Shown: positions 1 through 7,614, counted from the stretch's first letter. The stretch is 28,017 nt of DNA from CAYZQE01 sp964480635 (GCA_964480635.1 CAYZQE010000020.1:1-28017); one strand, 5' to 3'. A program made the numbers and translations. Notes: a model not told the origin generated them from the letters alone.

Positions 1-55
1 CAGAGAAGGCGGTCGCACAGTAGGTGCGGGTGTTGTTGCTAAAGTTATCGCTTAA
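1..55 (+). CDS. tuf: Elongation factor Tu, C-terminal fragment
   Basis: The window opens inside a gene whose last 17 codons read REGGRTVGAGVVAKVIA and then TAA. This is the highly conserved end of EF-Tu domain III, the GTPase that delivers aminoacyl-tRNA to the ribosome. Only the C-terminus is present, so nothing can be said about the rest. The stop lies 12 bases before rpsJ, the fusA-tuf-rpsJ arrangement seen in many gammaproteobacteria. That spacing leaves no room for a leader or promoter directly ahead of rpsJ. Confidence 0.93.
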   Translation, partial: REGGRTVGAGVVAKVIA

Positions 56-67
56 GCGGAGTAAATT

Positions 68-379
68 ATGGCTAATCAAAATATTAGAATACGTTTAAAG
101 GCTTTTGATCATCGTTTGATTGATCGTTCAGCTGCTGAGATTGTAGATACAGCGAAAAGAACAGGTGCGCGTGTTAAGGGGCCTATCCCTTTACCTACGC
201 GTAAAGAGCGTTTCACTATCCTTATTTCGCCGCACGTTAATAAAGATGCGCGTGATCAATATGAGATACGTACGCACAAGCGTTTAATGGATATTGTAGA
301 CCCAACAGATAAGACTGTTGATGCTCTAATGAAGTTAGATTTAGCTGCAGGCGTTGATGTTCAAATAAAACTTAATTAG
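68..379 (+). CDS. rpsJ: 30S ribosomal protein S10
   Basis: The product is 103 residues, the usual size for S10, starting MANQNIRIRLKAFDHRLIDR, with the family motif PLPTRKERFT near residue 42. S10 sits in the head of the 30S subunit; in other bacteria it also pairs with NusB in transcription antitermination. A GGAG Shine-Dalgarno lies just upstream of the ATG. It follows tuf by 12 bases and so is probably co-transcribed with it. It is separated from rplC by 144 bases that carry a promoter-like site, which makes it the one S10-operon gene likely decoupled from the rest. Confidence 0.98.
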   Translation: MANQNIRIRLKAFDHRLIDRSAAEIVDTAKRTGARVKGPIPLPTRKERFTILISPHVNKDARDQYEIRTHKRLMDIVDPTDKTVDALMKLDLAAGVDVQIKLN

Positions 380-382
380 TAC

Positions 383-411
383 TTAACTAATTAAATATCT
401 TCTGATATAGT
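383..411 (+). promoter_or_regulatory. Candidate sigma-70 promoter between rpsJ and rplC
   Basis: TTAACT (383-388) and TATAGT (406-411) are separated by exactly 17 bases. A TG at 403-404 makes an extended -10 element. The following bases, TCGCGCCC, form a GC-rich discriminator of the kind found at stringently controlled ribosomal promoters. Transcription would start near 418, giving an RNA leader of about 105 bases before rplC. Seen by eye only; no start site has been mapped. Confidence 0.6.
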
Positions 412-423
412 TCGCGCCCTTCT

Positions 424-481
424 GAGCTGACGGGGTTATCTCGTTAGCTCTTAGGTTTTAAAAGTCTGAGTAAAATCAGAC
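424..481 (+). promoter_or_regulatory. Two potential RNA hairpins in the rplC leader
   Basis: Stem 1 pairs GAGCTGACG (424-432) with CGTTAGCTC (442-450): nine pairs including one G-U, with a 9-base loop. Stem 2 pairs GTCTGA (464-469) with TCAGAC (476-481) around a 6-base loop. Neither is followed at once by a clean T-run, so they look more like leader structure than terminators. The E. coli S10 leader, target of L4 autogenous control, is the functional analogue to compare; that this region plays the role here is inference. Confidence 0.45.
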
Positions 482-523
482 GGTTATAGTGTTTTTCACG
501 TATTTGTTTTTTTCGAGGTTAAA

Positions 524-1162
524 ATGTCTCTTGGTTTAATAGGACGTAAAGTTGGAATGACTCGCATCTTTAGTGATGACGGAATTTCTACGCCTGTTAC
601 TGTTGTTGAAGTGCTGGCTAATAAGGTTGCACAAGTTAAAACAACTGAAACTGACGGTTATGAAGCGTTACAGGTAATTACAGGAACGCGTCGTGCTAGT
701 CGTGTTACTAAAGCAATGGCAGGTCATTATCGTAAAGCAAATATTGAGCCTGGTCGTGGTAGTTGGGAATTTCGCGTCGCTGCAGGTCATGAATATACAG
801 CTGGTTCAGAAGTTCCTTTGTCTATTTTCGAAGTAGGTCAAAAAGTTGATGTTCAAGGTACTTCTCAAGGAAAGGGTTTTGCTGGTGGCGTAAAGCGTCA
901 TGGTTTTCAAATGCAAGATGCTACACACGGTAACTCTGTTTCACATAGAGCGCCGGGTTCAATTGGTCAAAACCAAACACCTGGTCGTGTATTCAAAGGA
1001 AAGAAAATGGCGGGGCACATGGGTGCGCGTACTAGAACTTCCGAGAATCTTGTGGTTGTTCGTGTCGATGCAGAGAAAGGTCTATTGTTAATTAAGGGTG
1101 CATGTCCTGGTTCCAAAAATGGTGACCTAATTGTGCGTCCTACAGGAAAAGGTCAATATTGA
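524..1162 (+). CDS. rplC: 50S ribosomal protein L3
   Basis: The 212-residue product begins MSLGLIGRKVGMTRIF and carries the conserved loop GSIGQNQTPGRVFKGKKMAG (about residues 145-164). That loop reaches toward the peptidyl transferase centre and, in E. coli, carries a methylated glutamine (the PrmB target). L3 is a primary 23S rRNA binder that starts 50S assembly. A CGAGG motif precedes the ATG. It is the first gene behind the internal promoter and leader. Its stop TGA lies two bases before the chosen rplD ATG. Confidence 0.98.
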   Translation: MSLGLIGRKVGMTRIFSDDGISTPVTVVEVLANKVAQVKTTETDGYEALQVITGTRRASRVTKAMAGHYRKANIEPGRGSWEFRVAAGHEYTAGSEVPLSIFEVGQKVDVQGTSQGKGFAGGVKRHGFQMQDATHGNSVSHRAPGSIGQNQTPGRVFKGKKMAGHMGARTRTSENLVVVRVDAEKGLLLIKGACPGSKNGDLIVRPTGKGQY

Positions 1163-1164
1163 TT

Positions 1165-1770
1165 ATGGAACTTAGTATTCATAATGGTAAGAGCAAAGTT
1201 AAAGTATCAGATGCTGTTTTTGATGCATCTTATAACGAGGCTTTGATTCACCAATTAGTTGTTTCTTTTATGGCTGCTGGTCGTTCAGGAACTAAAGCGC
1301 AAAAAACACGCTCTGAAGTGAGTGGTGGTGGCTGTAAGCCTTGGCGTCAGAAGGGTACAGGTCGTGCTCGTGCTGGAACAATTAGAAGCCCAATTTGGCG
1401 TTCTGGTGGCGTAACATTTGCTGCTAAACCAAGGGACTTCACTAAAAAATTAAACAAGAAAATGTATAACGTAGGAATGCGTTCTATCGTTTCTGAATTG
1501 GTAAGAAGTGACCGTTTAAAGATTGTTGAATCTTTAGCGGCAACTGAAATAAAAACCAAAGCCTTTATTGCGACAATGAGTGATATTGGTGTTGATTCTG
1601 GTTTGTTTATTACTGATGGTTTAGATAGTAATTTATATCTTTCAGCGCGTAATGTACCGCATACGTTTGTGGTTGATGTTGCTGATGTTGATCCTGTTAG
1701 TCTAGTTCGTTTTAACAATATTGTTATTGATCAAGCGGCTCTAGCAAAATTAGATGAGCGTCTATCATGA
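1165..1770 (+). CDS. rplD: 50S ribosomal protein L4
   Basis: L4 binds 23S rRNA and lines the exit tunnel. I chose the ATG at 1165 because it gives MELSIHNGKSKVKVSD, aligned with the E. coli start MELVLKDAQ; a TTG two codons upstream (1159) would only add two residues. The product has 201 residues. The motifs KPWRQKGTGRARAG and SPIWRSGGVTFAAKPRDF (about residues 57-93) are diagnostic. In E. coli L4 also represses its own operon by binding the S10 leader, which matters given the structured rpsJ-rplC gap here. Its stop overlaps the rplW start (ATGA). Confidence 0.97.
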   Translation: MELSIHNGKSKVKVSDAVFDASYNEALIHQLVVSFMAAGRSGTKAQKTRSEVSGGGCKPWRQKGTGRARAGTIRSPIWRSGGVTFAAKPRDFTKKLNKKMYNVGMRSIVSELVRSDRLKIVESLAATEIKTKAFIATMSDIGVDSGLFITDGLDSNLYLSARNVPHTFVVDVADVDPVSLVRFNNIVIDQAALAKLDERLS

Positions 1771-2063
1771 ATGAATTGAAAATATTTAAAGTTTTAAAGT
1801 CACCACATATCTCTGAAAAGAGTGCAAATTTAGCAGATTCAGCTAACCAACATGTGTTTAAAGTGTCTACTGATAGTACAAAGAAGCAAATTAAAGAAGC
1901 TGTAGAAGGTTTGTTTAAAGTAAAAGTTTCTGGTGTTCGTACGGTCAATGTTAAAGGTAAAGAAAAGCGTCATGGTCAAAAAATTGGTCATCGCTCTGAC
2001 TGGAAAAAGGCTTATGTGTCTTTGGCTGAAGGCCATGACATTGAGTTGGCTACAGCAGGTTAA
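1767..2063 (+). CDS. rplW: 50S ribosomal protein L23
   Basis: The product has 98 residues, including PHISEKSANLAD near the N-terminus and VRTVNVKGKEKRHGQKIGHR in the C-terminal half, both typical of bacterial L23. The protein sits at the mouth of the exit tunnel and is the docking site for trigger factor and the signal recognition particle. The start overlaps the rplD stop by four bases (ATGA), so translational coupling is likely. rplB follows after 11 bases. Confidence 0.97.
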   Translation: MNELKIFKVLKSPHISEKSANLADSANQHVFKVSTDSTKKQIKEAVEGLFKVKVSGVRTVNVKGKEKRHGQKIGHRSDWKKAYVSLAEGHDIELATAG

Positions 2064-2074
2064 GGGGTAAGGTA

Positions 2075-2908
2075 ATGGCATTAGTAAAAGCAAAACCAAC
2101 GTCACCGGCACGTAGACACGTTGTTTCGGTAAAGACGGAAGGGCTGCATAAGGGTAAACCTTTTGCGGCACTTCTTGAAAAGAAGTCAAAAACGGGCGGT
2201 CGTAATAACGCGGGTAGAATTACAACGCGTCATATTGGTGGTGGGCATAAGCAGCACTATCGAATGATTGACTTTAAGCGTAATAAAGATGGAATCGACG
2301 CCGAAGTTGAAAGAATTGAGTATGATCCAAACCGTACAGCACATATTGCTTTATTGAAATATGCTGATGGTGAGCGTCGTTATATGATAGCTCCTAAGGG
2401 TATTAAAGCAGGCGATAAGGTTCGTTCTGGTGATGATGCGGCGATTAAAGTCGGAAATTGCTTACCTTTGCGTAATATGCCAGTTGGTTCGGTTATTCAT
2501 TGTGTTGAATTAAAGCCTGGTAAAGGCGCCCAAATTGCTCGTTCTGCTGGAACTTCAGCGCAATTCGTTGCACGTGAAGGTTCTTACTCAACATTGCGTT
2601 TACGTTCTGGCGAAATGAGAAAGGTACTTTCTGATTGTCGCGCAGTTCTAGGTGAAGTTTGTAATGGTGAGCATAGCTTACGTTCATTAGGTAAGGCTGG
2701 CGCAACTCGTTGGAGAGGTGTTAGACCAACCGTTCGTGGTGTGGTTATGAACCCAGTTGATCATCCACATGGTGGTGGTGAGGGTCGTACATCTGGTGGT
2801 CGTCATCCTGTGTCACCATGGGGTGTTCCAACGAAGGGTTATAAAACTCGTTCAAATAAGCGTACTGATAAATTAATCGTACGCCGTAGAAATAAAGGTA
2901 CTAGATAA
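2075..2908 (+). CDS. rplB: 50S ribosomal protein L2
   Basis: The 277-residue product is close to the usual 273-277. It carries GRNNAGRITTRHIGGGHKQH (about residues 42-61) and the invariant NPVDHPHGGGEGRTSGGRHP toward the C-terminus; this histidine-containing loop lies near the peptidyl transferase centre. L2 is needed for subunit association and peptidyl transfer. A GGGGTAAGG ribosome-binding region precedes the ATG. The stop TAA shares its last A with the rpsS start (TAATG). Confidence 0.98.
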   Translation: MALVKAKPTSPARRHVVSVKTEGLHKGKPFAALLEKKSKTGGRNNAGRITTRHIGGGHKQHYRMIDFKRNKDGIDAEVERIEYDPNRTAHIALLKYADGERRYMIAPKGIKAGDKVRSGDDAAIKVGNCLPLRNMPVGSVIHCVELKPGKGAQIARSAGTSAQFVAREGSYSTLRLRSGEMRKVLSDCRAVLGEVCNGEHSLRSLGKAGATRWRGVRPTVRGVVMNPVDHPHGGGEGRTSGGRHPVSPWGVPTKGYKTRSNKRTDKLIVRRRNKGTR

Positions 2909-3180
2909 TGCCACGTTCACTTAAGAAAGGGCCATTTATCGATCATCATCTGATGAATAAGGTTAATGTTGCTGTTGAAACAAATAATAAGCGTCCAATT
3001 AAAACTTGGTCTCGCCGTTCAATGATTGTTCCTGAAATGGTTGGTTTAACCATTGCTGTGCATAATGGGCGTCAGCACATACCTGTTTTAGTTAATGAAA
3101 ACATGGTTGGTCACAAGTTAGGGGAGTTTTCCATAACGCGTACTTATCGTGGTCATATTATTGGAAAGAAGGCTAGATAA
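2908..3180 (+). CDS. rpsS: 30S ribosomal protein S19
   Basis: The 90-residue product starts MPRSLKKGPFIDHHL and contains KTWSRRSMIVPEMVG and GHKLGEFSITRTYRGH, the conserved S19 core that contacts S13 and the A-site side of the 30S head. The start codon overlaps the rplB stop by one base, so coupled translation is expected. rplV starts two bases after its stop. Confidence 0.98.
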   Translation: MPRSLKKGPFIDHHLMNKVNVAVETNNKRPIKTWSRRSMIVPEMVGLTIAVHNGRQHIPVLVNENMVGHKLGEFSITRTYRGHIIGKKAR

Positions 3181-3182
3181 TT

Positions 3183-3512
3183 ATGAGTACTACGGCAATA
3201 CAAAGACATGCAAAAATCTCTGCTCAAAAAGTGAGATTAGTTGCTGATCAAGTAAGAGGCATGCCTGTTGATCAAGCATTGACTTTATTAAAATTCAGTA
3301 ATCAAAAAGCTGCTGTATTAGTAAAAAAAGTTGTTGAATCTGCGGTCGCTAATGCTGAGCATAACGATGGCGCTGATATTGATGAGCTTAAGATTTCTAC
3401 GATCTATATTGATGTAGGTCCTAGTATGAAGCGAATGCGAGCACGAGCTAAGGGTCGTGGTAATCGAATTATTAAACGTACCAGTCACATTACTGTGACT
3501 GTATCAGAGTAA
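3183..3512 (+). CDS. rplV: 50S ribosomal protein L22
   Basis: The product has 109 residues. AKISAQKVRLVADQVRG near the N-terminus and MKRMRARAKGRGNRIIKRTS (about residues 82-101) match L22; the second stretch is the long beta-hairpin that reaches into the exit tunnel, where macrolide resistance changes occur in other bacteria. L22 contacts all domains of 23S rRNA. It lies two bases after rpsS and nine before rpsC, in the standard order. Confidence 0.97.
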   Translation: MSTTAIQRHAKISAQKVRLVADQVRGMPVDQALTLLKFSNQKAAVLVKKVVESAVANAEHNDGADIDELKISTIYIDVGPSMKRMRARAKGRGNRIIKRTSHITVTVSE

Positions 3513-3521
3513 AGGTTAGTC

Positions 3522-4211
3522 ATGGGTCAAAAAATACATCCTGTCGGTTTTCGTCTTGGCATTGCTTCAGACTGGACTTCTAAATGGTTTGCAGAAGGCA
3601 GAGATTATGCTGATTTCTTAAACGAAGATTTAACAATTCGTGATTTTATTAAGACTAAATTAGCTCAGGCAGCTGTTAGTCGAATTCAAATCGCTAGACC
3701 ATCAAAATCTTTGGTTATTACAATACATAGTGCTCGTCCAGGTATCATTATTGGTACTAAGGGTAAGGATATTGAGCAGCTGCGTCAGCAAGTTGCTAAA
3801 TTATCAACTGTTCATATTAATAATGTTAAGTTAAATATCTCTGAAATTCGTAAGCCTGAGTTAGATGCTCAGTTAGTTGCAGAGAGTATAGCGTCTCAAT
3901 TAGAGCGTCGAGTTATGTTTCGTCGAGCTATGAGACGTTCAGTTAGTAATGCAATGAGACTCGGTGCAGAGGGCATTAAAATTAATGTTTCTGGTCGTTT
4001 GAATGGTGCTGAAATTGCACGTAACGAATGGTATAGAGAAGGGCGTGTTCCTCTTCATACTCTTCGTGCAGATATTGATTATGGTTTTGCTGAAGCCTTA
4101 ACAACTTATGGTATCTTAGGTGTTACAACCTGGATATATAAAGGTGAAGTTTTTGATTTAGAAGCAAAAACTAATGCCGCTAATGCCGCTAATGCAAAAT
4201 CTGGAAAGTAA
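3522..4211 (+). CDS. rpsC: 30S ribosomal protein S3
   Basis: The 229-residue product begins MGQKIHPVGFRLGI. Its KH domain shows RPGIIIGTKGKDIEQLR (about residues 72-88), the GxxG RNA-binding loop, followed by the S3 C-terminal domain ending near WIYKGEVFDLEAKTNAAN. S3 sits at the mRNA entry channel and contributes to unwinding of mRNA. The last residues are low-complexity NAANAANAKSGK, encoded by tandem copies of AATGCCGCT (about 4173-4194). The tail is normally variable, so this small repeat probably has little effect. Confidence 0.97.
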   Translation: MGQKIHPVGFRLGIASDWTSKWFAEGRDYADFLNEDLTIRDFIKTKLAQAAVSRIQIARPSKSLVITIHSARPGIIIGTKGKDIEQLRQQVAKLSTVHINNVKLNISEIRKPELDAQLVAESIASQLERRVMFRRAMRRSVSNAMRLGAEGIKINVSGRLNGAEIARNEWYREGRVPLHTLRADIDYGFAEALTTYGILGVTTWIYKGEVFDLEAKTNAANAANAKSGK

Positions 4212-4223
4212 GAGAGTTTAAAA

Positions 4224-4637
4224 ATGCTTCAACCTAAACGTACTAAATTTAGAAAAATGTTCAAGGGTAGAAACCGTGGACTTGCGAATAACGGTAATAA
4301 AGTTAGCTTTGGTGAATATGGTTTAAAAGCTGCAGATCGCGGTCGTTTAACGGCTCGTCAAATCGAAGCAGCTCGTAGAGCCATGACGCGTCACATTAAG
4401 CGTGGCGGAAAAATTTGGATTCGTGTGTTTCCTGATGTTCCAATCTCTAAAAAGCCATTAGAAGTTCGTATGGGTAAGGGAAAGGGTAACGTTGAATATT
4501 GGGTTTGTAAAATCCAGCCTGGTAAAATGCTGTATGAAATGGAAGGTGTTACAGAGCAAATTGCTCGTGAAGCTTTTAAGTTAGCGGCAGCAAAATTACC
4601 GTTTAAAACTACATTTGTCACTAGGCAGGTAATGTAA
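4224..4637 (+). CDS. rplP: 50S ribosomal protein L16
   Basis: The product is 137 residues, starting MLQPKRTKFRKMFKGRN. KPLEVRMGKGKGNVEYWV (about residues 77-94) contains the arginine, R82 here, that corresponds to the residue hydroxylated by YcfD/RoxA in E. coli. L16 organises the A-site side of the 50S subunit. The TAA stop overlaps the rpmC start by one base (TAATG). Confidence 0.98.
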   Translation: MLQPKRTKFRKMFKGRNRGLANNGNKVSFGEYGLKAADRGRLTARQIEAARRAMTRHIKRGGKIWIRVFPDVPISKKPLEVRMGKGKGNVEYWVCKIQPGKMLYEMEGVTEQIAREAFKLAAAKLPFKTTFVTRQVM

Positions 4638-4834
4638 TGAAAGCAGCAGAATTACGTGAAAAAAGCCCTAAAGAATTAAATGATTCTTTAGTAGAGCTTT
4701 TAAAAGAGCAGTTTAACTTGTCTATGCAGCGTGGTGCAGGCCAAACTCCTCGTCCACACCAGTTTAAAGTTGTACGTAGAGATATAGCTCGTATTACGAC
4801 AGTTATTAATGAATTAAAAGGTGCCGCTAAATGA
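4637..4834 (+). CDS. rpmC: 50S ribosomal protein L29
   Basis: The small 65-residue product is MKAAELREKSPKELNDSL followed by the helix-turn-helix region NLSMQRGAGQTPRPHQFKVV and RRDIARITTVINE, a standard L29. The protein lies beside L23 at the tunnel exit and helps form the trigger-factor site. Both ends overlap neighbours: one base with rplP and four bases (ATGA) with rpsQ, which favours coupled translation. Confidence 0.97.
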   Translation: MKAAELREKSPKELNDSLVELLKEQFNLSMQRGAGQTPRPHQFKVVRRDIARITTVINELKGAAK

Positions 4835-5106
4835 ACGCTGAAACAGTTGTAAGAACCAAACAGGGTTCAGTTGTTAGTGACAAAATGGATAAAACCATTA
4901 CGGTTTTGATTGAAAGAAAAGTAAAGCATCCTCTTTATGGGAAGTTCATGAAAAAATCAACAAAAATACACGTCCATGATGAGAAGAATGAATGTGGTAT
5001 GGGCGATATCGTTCAAATTAAAGAATGTCGCCCATTGTCTAAATCTAAGTCTTGGACTTTGGTTAAGGTTGTTGAAAAATCTGATAATGCTGACGCACAA
5101 GGTTAA
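4831..5106 (+). CDS. rpsQ: 30S ribosomal protein S17
   Basis: The 91-residue product carries the S17 OB-fold signature VVSDKMDKTITVLIERKVKH (about residues 14-33), then HPLYGKFMKKSTKIHVHD and the CRPLSKSKSWTLVKVV strand. S17 is a primary 16S rRNA binder in the 30S body. It overlaps the rpmC stop by four bases and ends three bases before rplN. It is the last gene of the classical S10 operon, but no promoter or terminator is visible between it and rplN. Confidence 0.97.
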   Translation: MNAETVVRTKQGSVVSDKMDKTITVLIERKVKHPLYGKFMKKSTKIHVHDEKNECGMGDIVQIKECRPLSKSKSWTLVKVVEKSDNADAQG

Positions 5107-5109
5107 ATT

Positions 5110-5478
5110 ATGATTCAAATGCAAACAGTACTGACTGCCGCTGATAATAGTGGTGCTAAAAAAGTCATGTGCATTAAGGTTTTAGGTGGTTCTAAGCGCC
5201 GTTATGCTGGTGTTGGTGATATCATCAAGGTTAGTATTAAAGATGCAATTCCACGCGGTAAAGTCAAAAAAGGCGATGTCTACAATGCTGTTGTTGTTCG
5301 TACAGCTAAAGGGATTAGGCGTCCAGATGGTTCCGTGATTCGTTTTGATGGCAATGCCGCTGTTATTTTGAATGCTAACCTACAGCCAATTGGCACTCGT
5401 ATTTTTGGCCCTGTAACCCGTGAATTAAGAAATGAAAAGTTTATGAAAATCATTTCTTTAGCTCCAGAAGTACTTTAG
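5110..5478 (+). CDS. rplN: 50S ribosomal protein L14
   Basis: The 122-residue product starts MIQMQTVLTAADNSGAKKVM and ends with TRIFGPVTRELR and FMKIISLAPEVL, an exact match in length and layout to bacterial L14. L14 forms part of an intersubunit bridge and binds the silencing factor RsfS in other bacteria. It is the first gene of the classical spc operon, yet only three bases separate it from rpsQ. The S10 and spc operons therefore look fused into one transcription unit here. Confidence 0.98.
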   Translation: MIQMQTVLTAADNSGAKKVMCIKVLGGSKRRYAGVGDIIKVSIKDAIPRGKVKKGDVYNAVVVRTAKGIRRPDGSVIRFDGNAAVILNANLQPIGTRIFGPVTRELRNEKFMKIISLAPEVL

Positions 5479-5486
5479 GTTTTATT

Positions 5487-5804
5487 ATGAATAAAATTAA
5501 AAAAGGCGATGAGATCATCGTCATTGCTGGCCGTAGTAAAGGTCAGCGTGGTACGGTTTTAAACCGTATTGACGCAACAAAACTTCTTGTTGAAGGGGTT
5601 AATATGGTTAAGAAGCATGTTAAGCCAAATCCAAATGATGGAACAACAGGAGGTATCGTTCCTCAAGAGTCTTCGATTGATCAATCAAATGTGATGATCT
5701 TTAATCCTACTACTAAGAAGGGTGATCGTGTTGGTATAAAGACACTTGAAGATAATCGTAAAGTTCGATTTTTTAAATCGAATAATGAAGTCATTGATAT
5801 TTAG
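5487..5804 (+). CDS. rplX: 50S ribosomal protein L24
   Basis: The 105-residue product has an N-terminal KOW motif, KKGDEIIVIAGRSKGQRGTV (about residues 5-24), and the downstream VNMVKKHVKPNPN segment typical of L24. It is one of the two assembly initiator proteins of the 50S subunit and binds the 5' end of 23S rRNA. It lies eight bases from both rplN and rplE. Confidence 0.97.
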   Translation: MNKIKKGDEIIVIAGRSKGQRGTVLNRIDATKLLVEGVNMVKKHVKPNPNDGTTGGIVPQESSIDQSNVMIFNPTTKKGDRVGIKTLEDNRKVRFFKSNNEVIDI

Positions 5805-5812
5805 AGAACCTC

Positions 5813-6358
5813 ATGTCTACTAGATTAGAAACATTTTATAAAGAAACTGTAGTTAAGGAATTGAATGATAAATTCAATTATTCCTCTGCTATGCAAATTC
5901 CTCGTATCGAAAAGATCACATTAAATATGGGTCTTGGTGATGCTGCTGGTGACAAAAAATTAGTCGCTAATGCTGTTAAAGATATGGAACAAATTGCTGG
6001 TCAAAAAGTTGTCGTTACCCTAACCAAAAAAGCTATAGCAGGTTTTAAAGTTAGAGAAGAGATGCCCGTAGGTTGTATGGTCACTTTAAGAAGAGACAAA
6101 ATGTACGAATTTTTTGATCGCTTAGTGAGTTTTTCGATTCCACGTATACGTGACTTTCGAGGACTGAGTGCTAAAGCGTTCGACGGACGTGGCAATTACA
6201 ATATGGGTTTAACAGAGCAAATTATGTTCCCTGAAATTGATTATGACAAAATTGATAAAATTAGAGGTATGAATATTAGTATTACTACTTCTGCTAAAAC
6301 TGATGAAGAAGGCCTAGCGCTTTTATCGGCTTTTAGTTTTCCATTTAAGAAAAAATAA
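5813..6358 (+). CDS. rplE: 50S ribosomal protein L5
   Basis: The 181-residue product contains IPRIEKITLNMGLGDA (about residues 28-43), KAIAGFKVREEMPVGCMVTL and FPEIDYDKIDKIRGMNI, all hallmarks of L5. The protein binds 5S rRNA with L18 and L25 and contacts P-site tRNA. In E. coli the start region of rplE mRNA is the S8 repression target; I could not confirm an equivalent fold here by eye. Spacing to both neighbours is 8-9 bases. Confidence 0.98.
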   Translation: MSTRLETFYKETVVKELNDKFNYSSAMQIPRIEKITLNMGLGDAAGDKKLVANAVKDMEQIAGQKVVVTLTKKAIAGFKVREEMPVGCMVTLRRDKMYEFFDRLVSFSIPRIRDFRGLSAKAFDGRGNYNMGLTEQIMFPEIDYDKIDKIRGMNISITTSAKTDEEGLALLSAFSFPFKKK

Positions 6359-6367
6359 GAGTTTATT

Positions 6368-6673
6368 ATGGCTAAAACTTCAATGATTCAAAGAGAAGCT
6401 AAACGTGCTAAATGTGCTGCAAAATATGCAGTAAAGCGTGCTACGTTAAAAGCAATCATTAGTAGTACTGAATCTTCGTATGAAGATACGATTGCTGCTG
6501 TTACCGCTCTTGCTAAATTGCCTAGAGATTCATCAACGGTTCGTAAGCATAGTCGTTGTCGTATCACGGGTCGCCCACATGGCGTTTATAGTAAGTTTGG
6601 TTTATGCCGTAATAAATTACGTGAAGCTGCAATGCGCGGCGATGTTCCTGGACTAGTTAAGGCAAGTTGGTAG
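6368..6673 (+). CDS. rpsN: 30S ribosomal protein S14, zinc-independent form
   Basis: The 101-residue product has the C-terminal core RCRITGRPHGVYSKFGLCRN and ends KASW. The long form without paired CxxC zinc ligands is the C-minus S14 common in Proteobacteria. S14 completes the 30S head next to S3 and S10. It sits nine bases after rplE and six before rpsH in the normal spc order. Confidence 0.97.
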   Translation: MAKTSMIQREAKRAKCAAKYAVKRATLKAIISSTESSYEDTIAAVTALAKLPRDSSTVRKHSRCRITGRPHGVYSKFGLCRNKLREAAMRGDVPGLVKASW

Positions 6674-6679
6674 AAGATT

Positions 6680-7072
6680 ATGAGTTTACAAGATCCTATT
6701 TCTGATATGTTAACACGCATTCGCAATGGTCAATCTGCGAATAAAATTAGTGTCATCATGCCTAATTCAAAACAAAAAATCAGTATTGCTAAAGTGTTAA
6801 AAAGCGAAGGTTATATTACTGATTATTCAAAGACATCTGACGTTAAATCTACGTTAACTGTCATTTTAAAGTATTATCAAGGCCAGCCTGTTATTGAAAA
6901 AATCAAGCGAATTAGCCGGCCTGGTTTGCGTATCTTTAAATCTAAAGATGAACTGCCTGCGGTAAATGGTGGTTTAGGTATATCAATTATTTCAACATCT
7001 AAAGGACTTATGTCAGACAGCAAAGCGAGAGCAGCTGGTCATGGCGGCGAAGTCATTTGTTCTGTCGTATAG
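6680..7072 (+). CDS. rpsH: 30S ribosomal protein S8
   Basis: The 130-residue product begins MSLQDPISDMLTRIRNGQ, contains RISRPGLRIFKSKDELPAV and ends with SDSKARAAGHGGEVICSVV, a complete S8. S8 nucleates the central domain of 16S rRNA and in E. coli represses the spc operon by binding its mRNA. Two substitutions in the usual C-terminal GLGISIISTSKG/M-x-D-x-x-A-R-x-x-x-G-GE region look conservative. Confidence 0.98.
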   Translation: MSLQDPISDMLTRIRNGQSANKISVIMPNSKQKISIAKVLKSEGYITDYSKTSDVKSTLTVILKYYQGQPVIEKIKRISRPGLRIFKSKDELPAVNGGLGISIISTSKGLMSDSKARAAGHGGEVICSVV

Positions 7073-7081
7073 GTATCAGAA

Positions 7082-7606
7082 ATGTCAAGAATTGCAAATA
7101 AACAGATTGAAATACCATCAGGTGTTGAAGTTAAAGTAAGTGGCCAAACAATAAATTGTAAAGGCTCTAAGGGGTCATTATCAGTAGATATTTATCCTGG
7201 TGTAGAATTTAAACATGAAGATAATGTTATACAATTTACTTCTAGCGCAGATAATTCAGCGATGACAGGGACCATGCGTTCTTTGGCTAGTAATGTTGTT
7301 ATAGGTGTATCGAAAGGGTTTGAAAAGAAATTATTATTAGTTGGTGTTGGTTATAGAGCACAAATGAAAGGAACTGATATTTCTTTAGCGCTTGGTTTTT
7401 CACACCCTATTGAGTATAAAGTTCCAGAAGGAATTACAATTACTTGTCCTAGTAATACTGAAATTATTGTTACTGGTTGTGATAAACAAAAAGTAGGCCA
7501 AGTTTCTGCTGAAATCAGAGCCTTCCGTCCGCCTGAACCTTATAAAGGTAAAGGTGTTAAATATTCTGACGAACATGTTATTCGTAAAGAAGCTAAGAAG
7601 AAATAG
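7082..7606 (+). CDS. rplF: 50S ribosomal protein L6
   Basis: The product has 174 residues, near the usual 176-177. It begins MSRIANKQIEIPSGVEVKVS and ends with the signature AEIRAFRPPEPYKGKGVKYS (about residues 143-162) and a lysine-rich tail. L6 is two tandem alpha-beta domains lying near the sarcin-ricin loop, where elongation factors bind. Its stop lies eight bases before rplR. Confidence 0.97.
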   Translation: MSRIANKQIEIPSGVEVKVSGQTINCKGSKGSLSVDIYPGVEFKHEDNVIQFTSSADNSAMTGTMRSLASNVVIGVSKGFEKKLLLVGVGYRAQMKGTDISLALGFSHPIEYKVPEGITITCPSNTEIIVTGCDKQKVGQVSAEIRAFRPPEPYKGKGVKYSDEHVIRKEAKKK

Positions 7607-7614
7607 GTAACAGT

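Noticed and set aside
1347..1718. Open frame of 123 codons on the - strand inside rplD
   Set aside because: It is antisense to a conserved ribosomal protein gene and shows no recognisable domain; a shadow of rplD codon use.
1839..2189. Open frame of 116 codons on the - strand across rplW and rplB
   Set aside because: It overlaps two conserved genes and their ribosome-binding region, with low-complexity composition and no recognisable domain.
4173..4200. Tandem 9-base repeats at the rpsC end considered as a phase-variable or mobile element
   Set aside because: There are only about two and a half copies, the unit is a multiple of three and it lies in the naturally variable S3 tail, so it neither shifts the frame nor marks an insertion.
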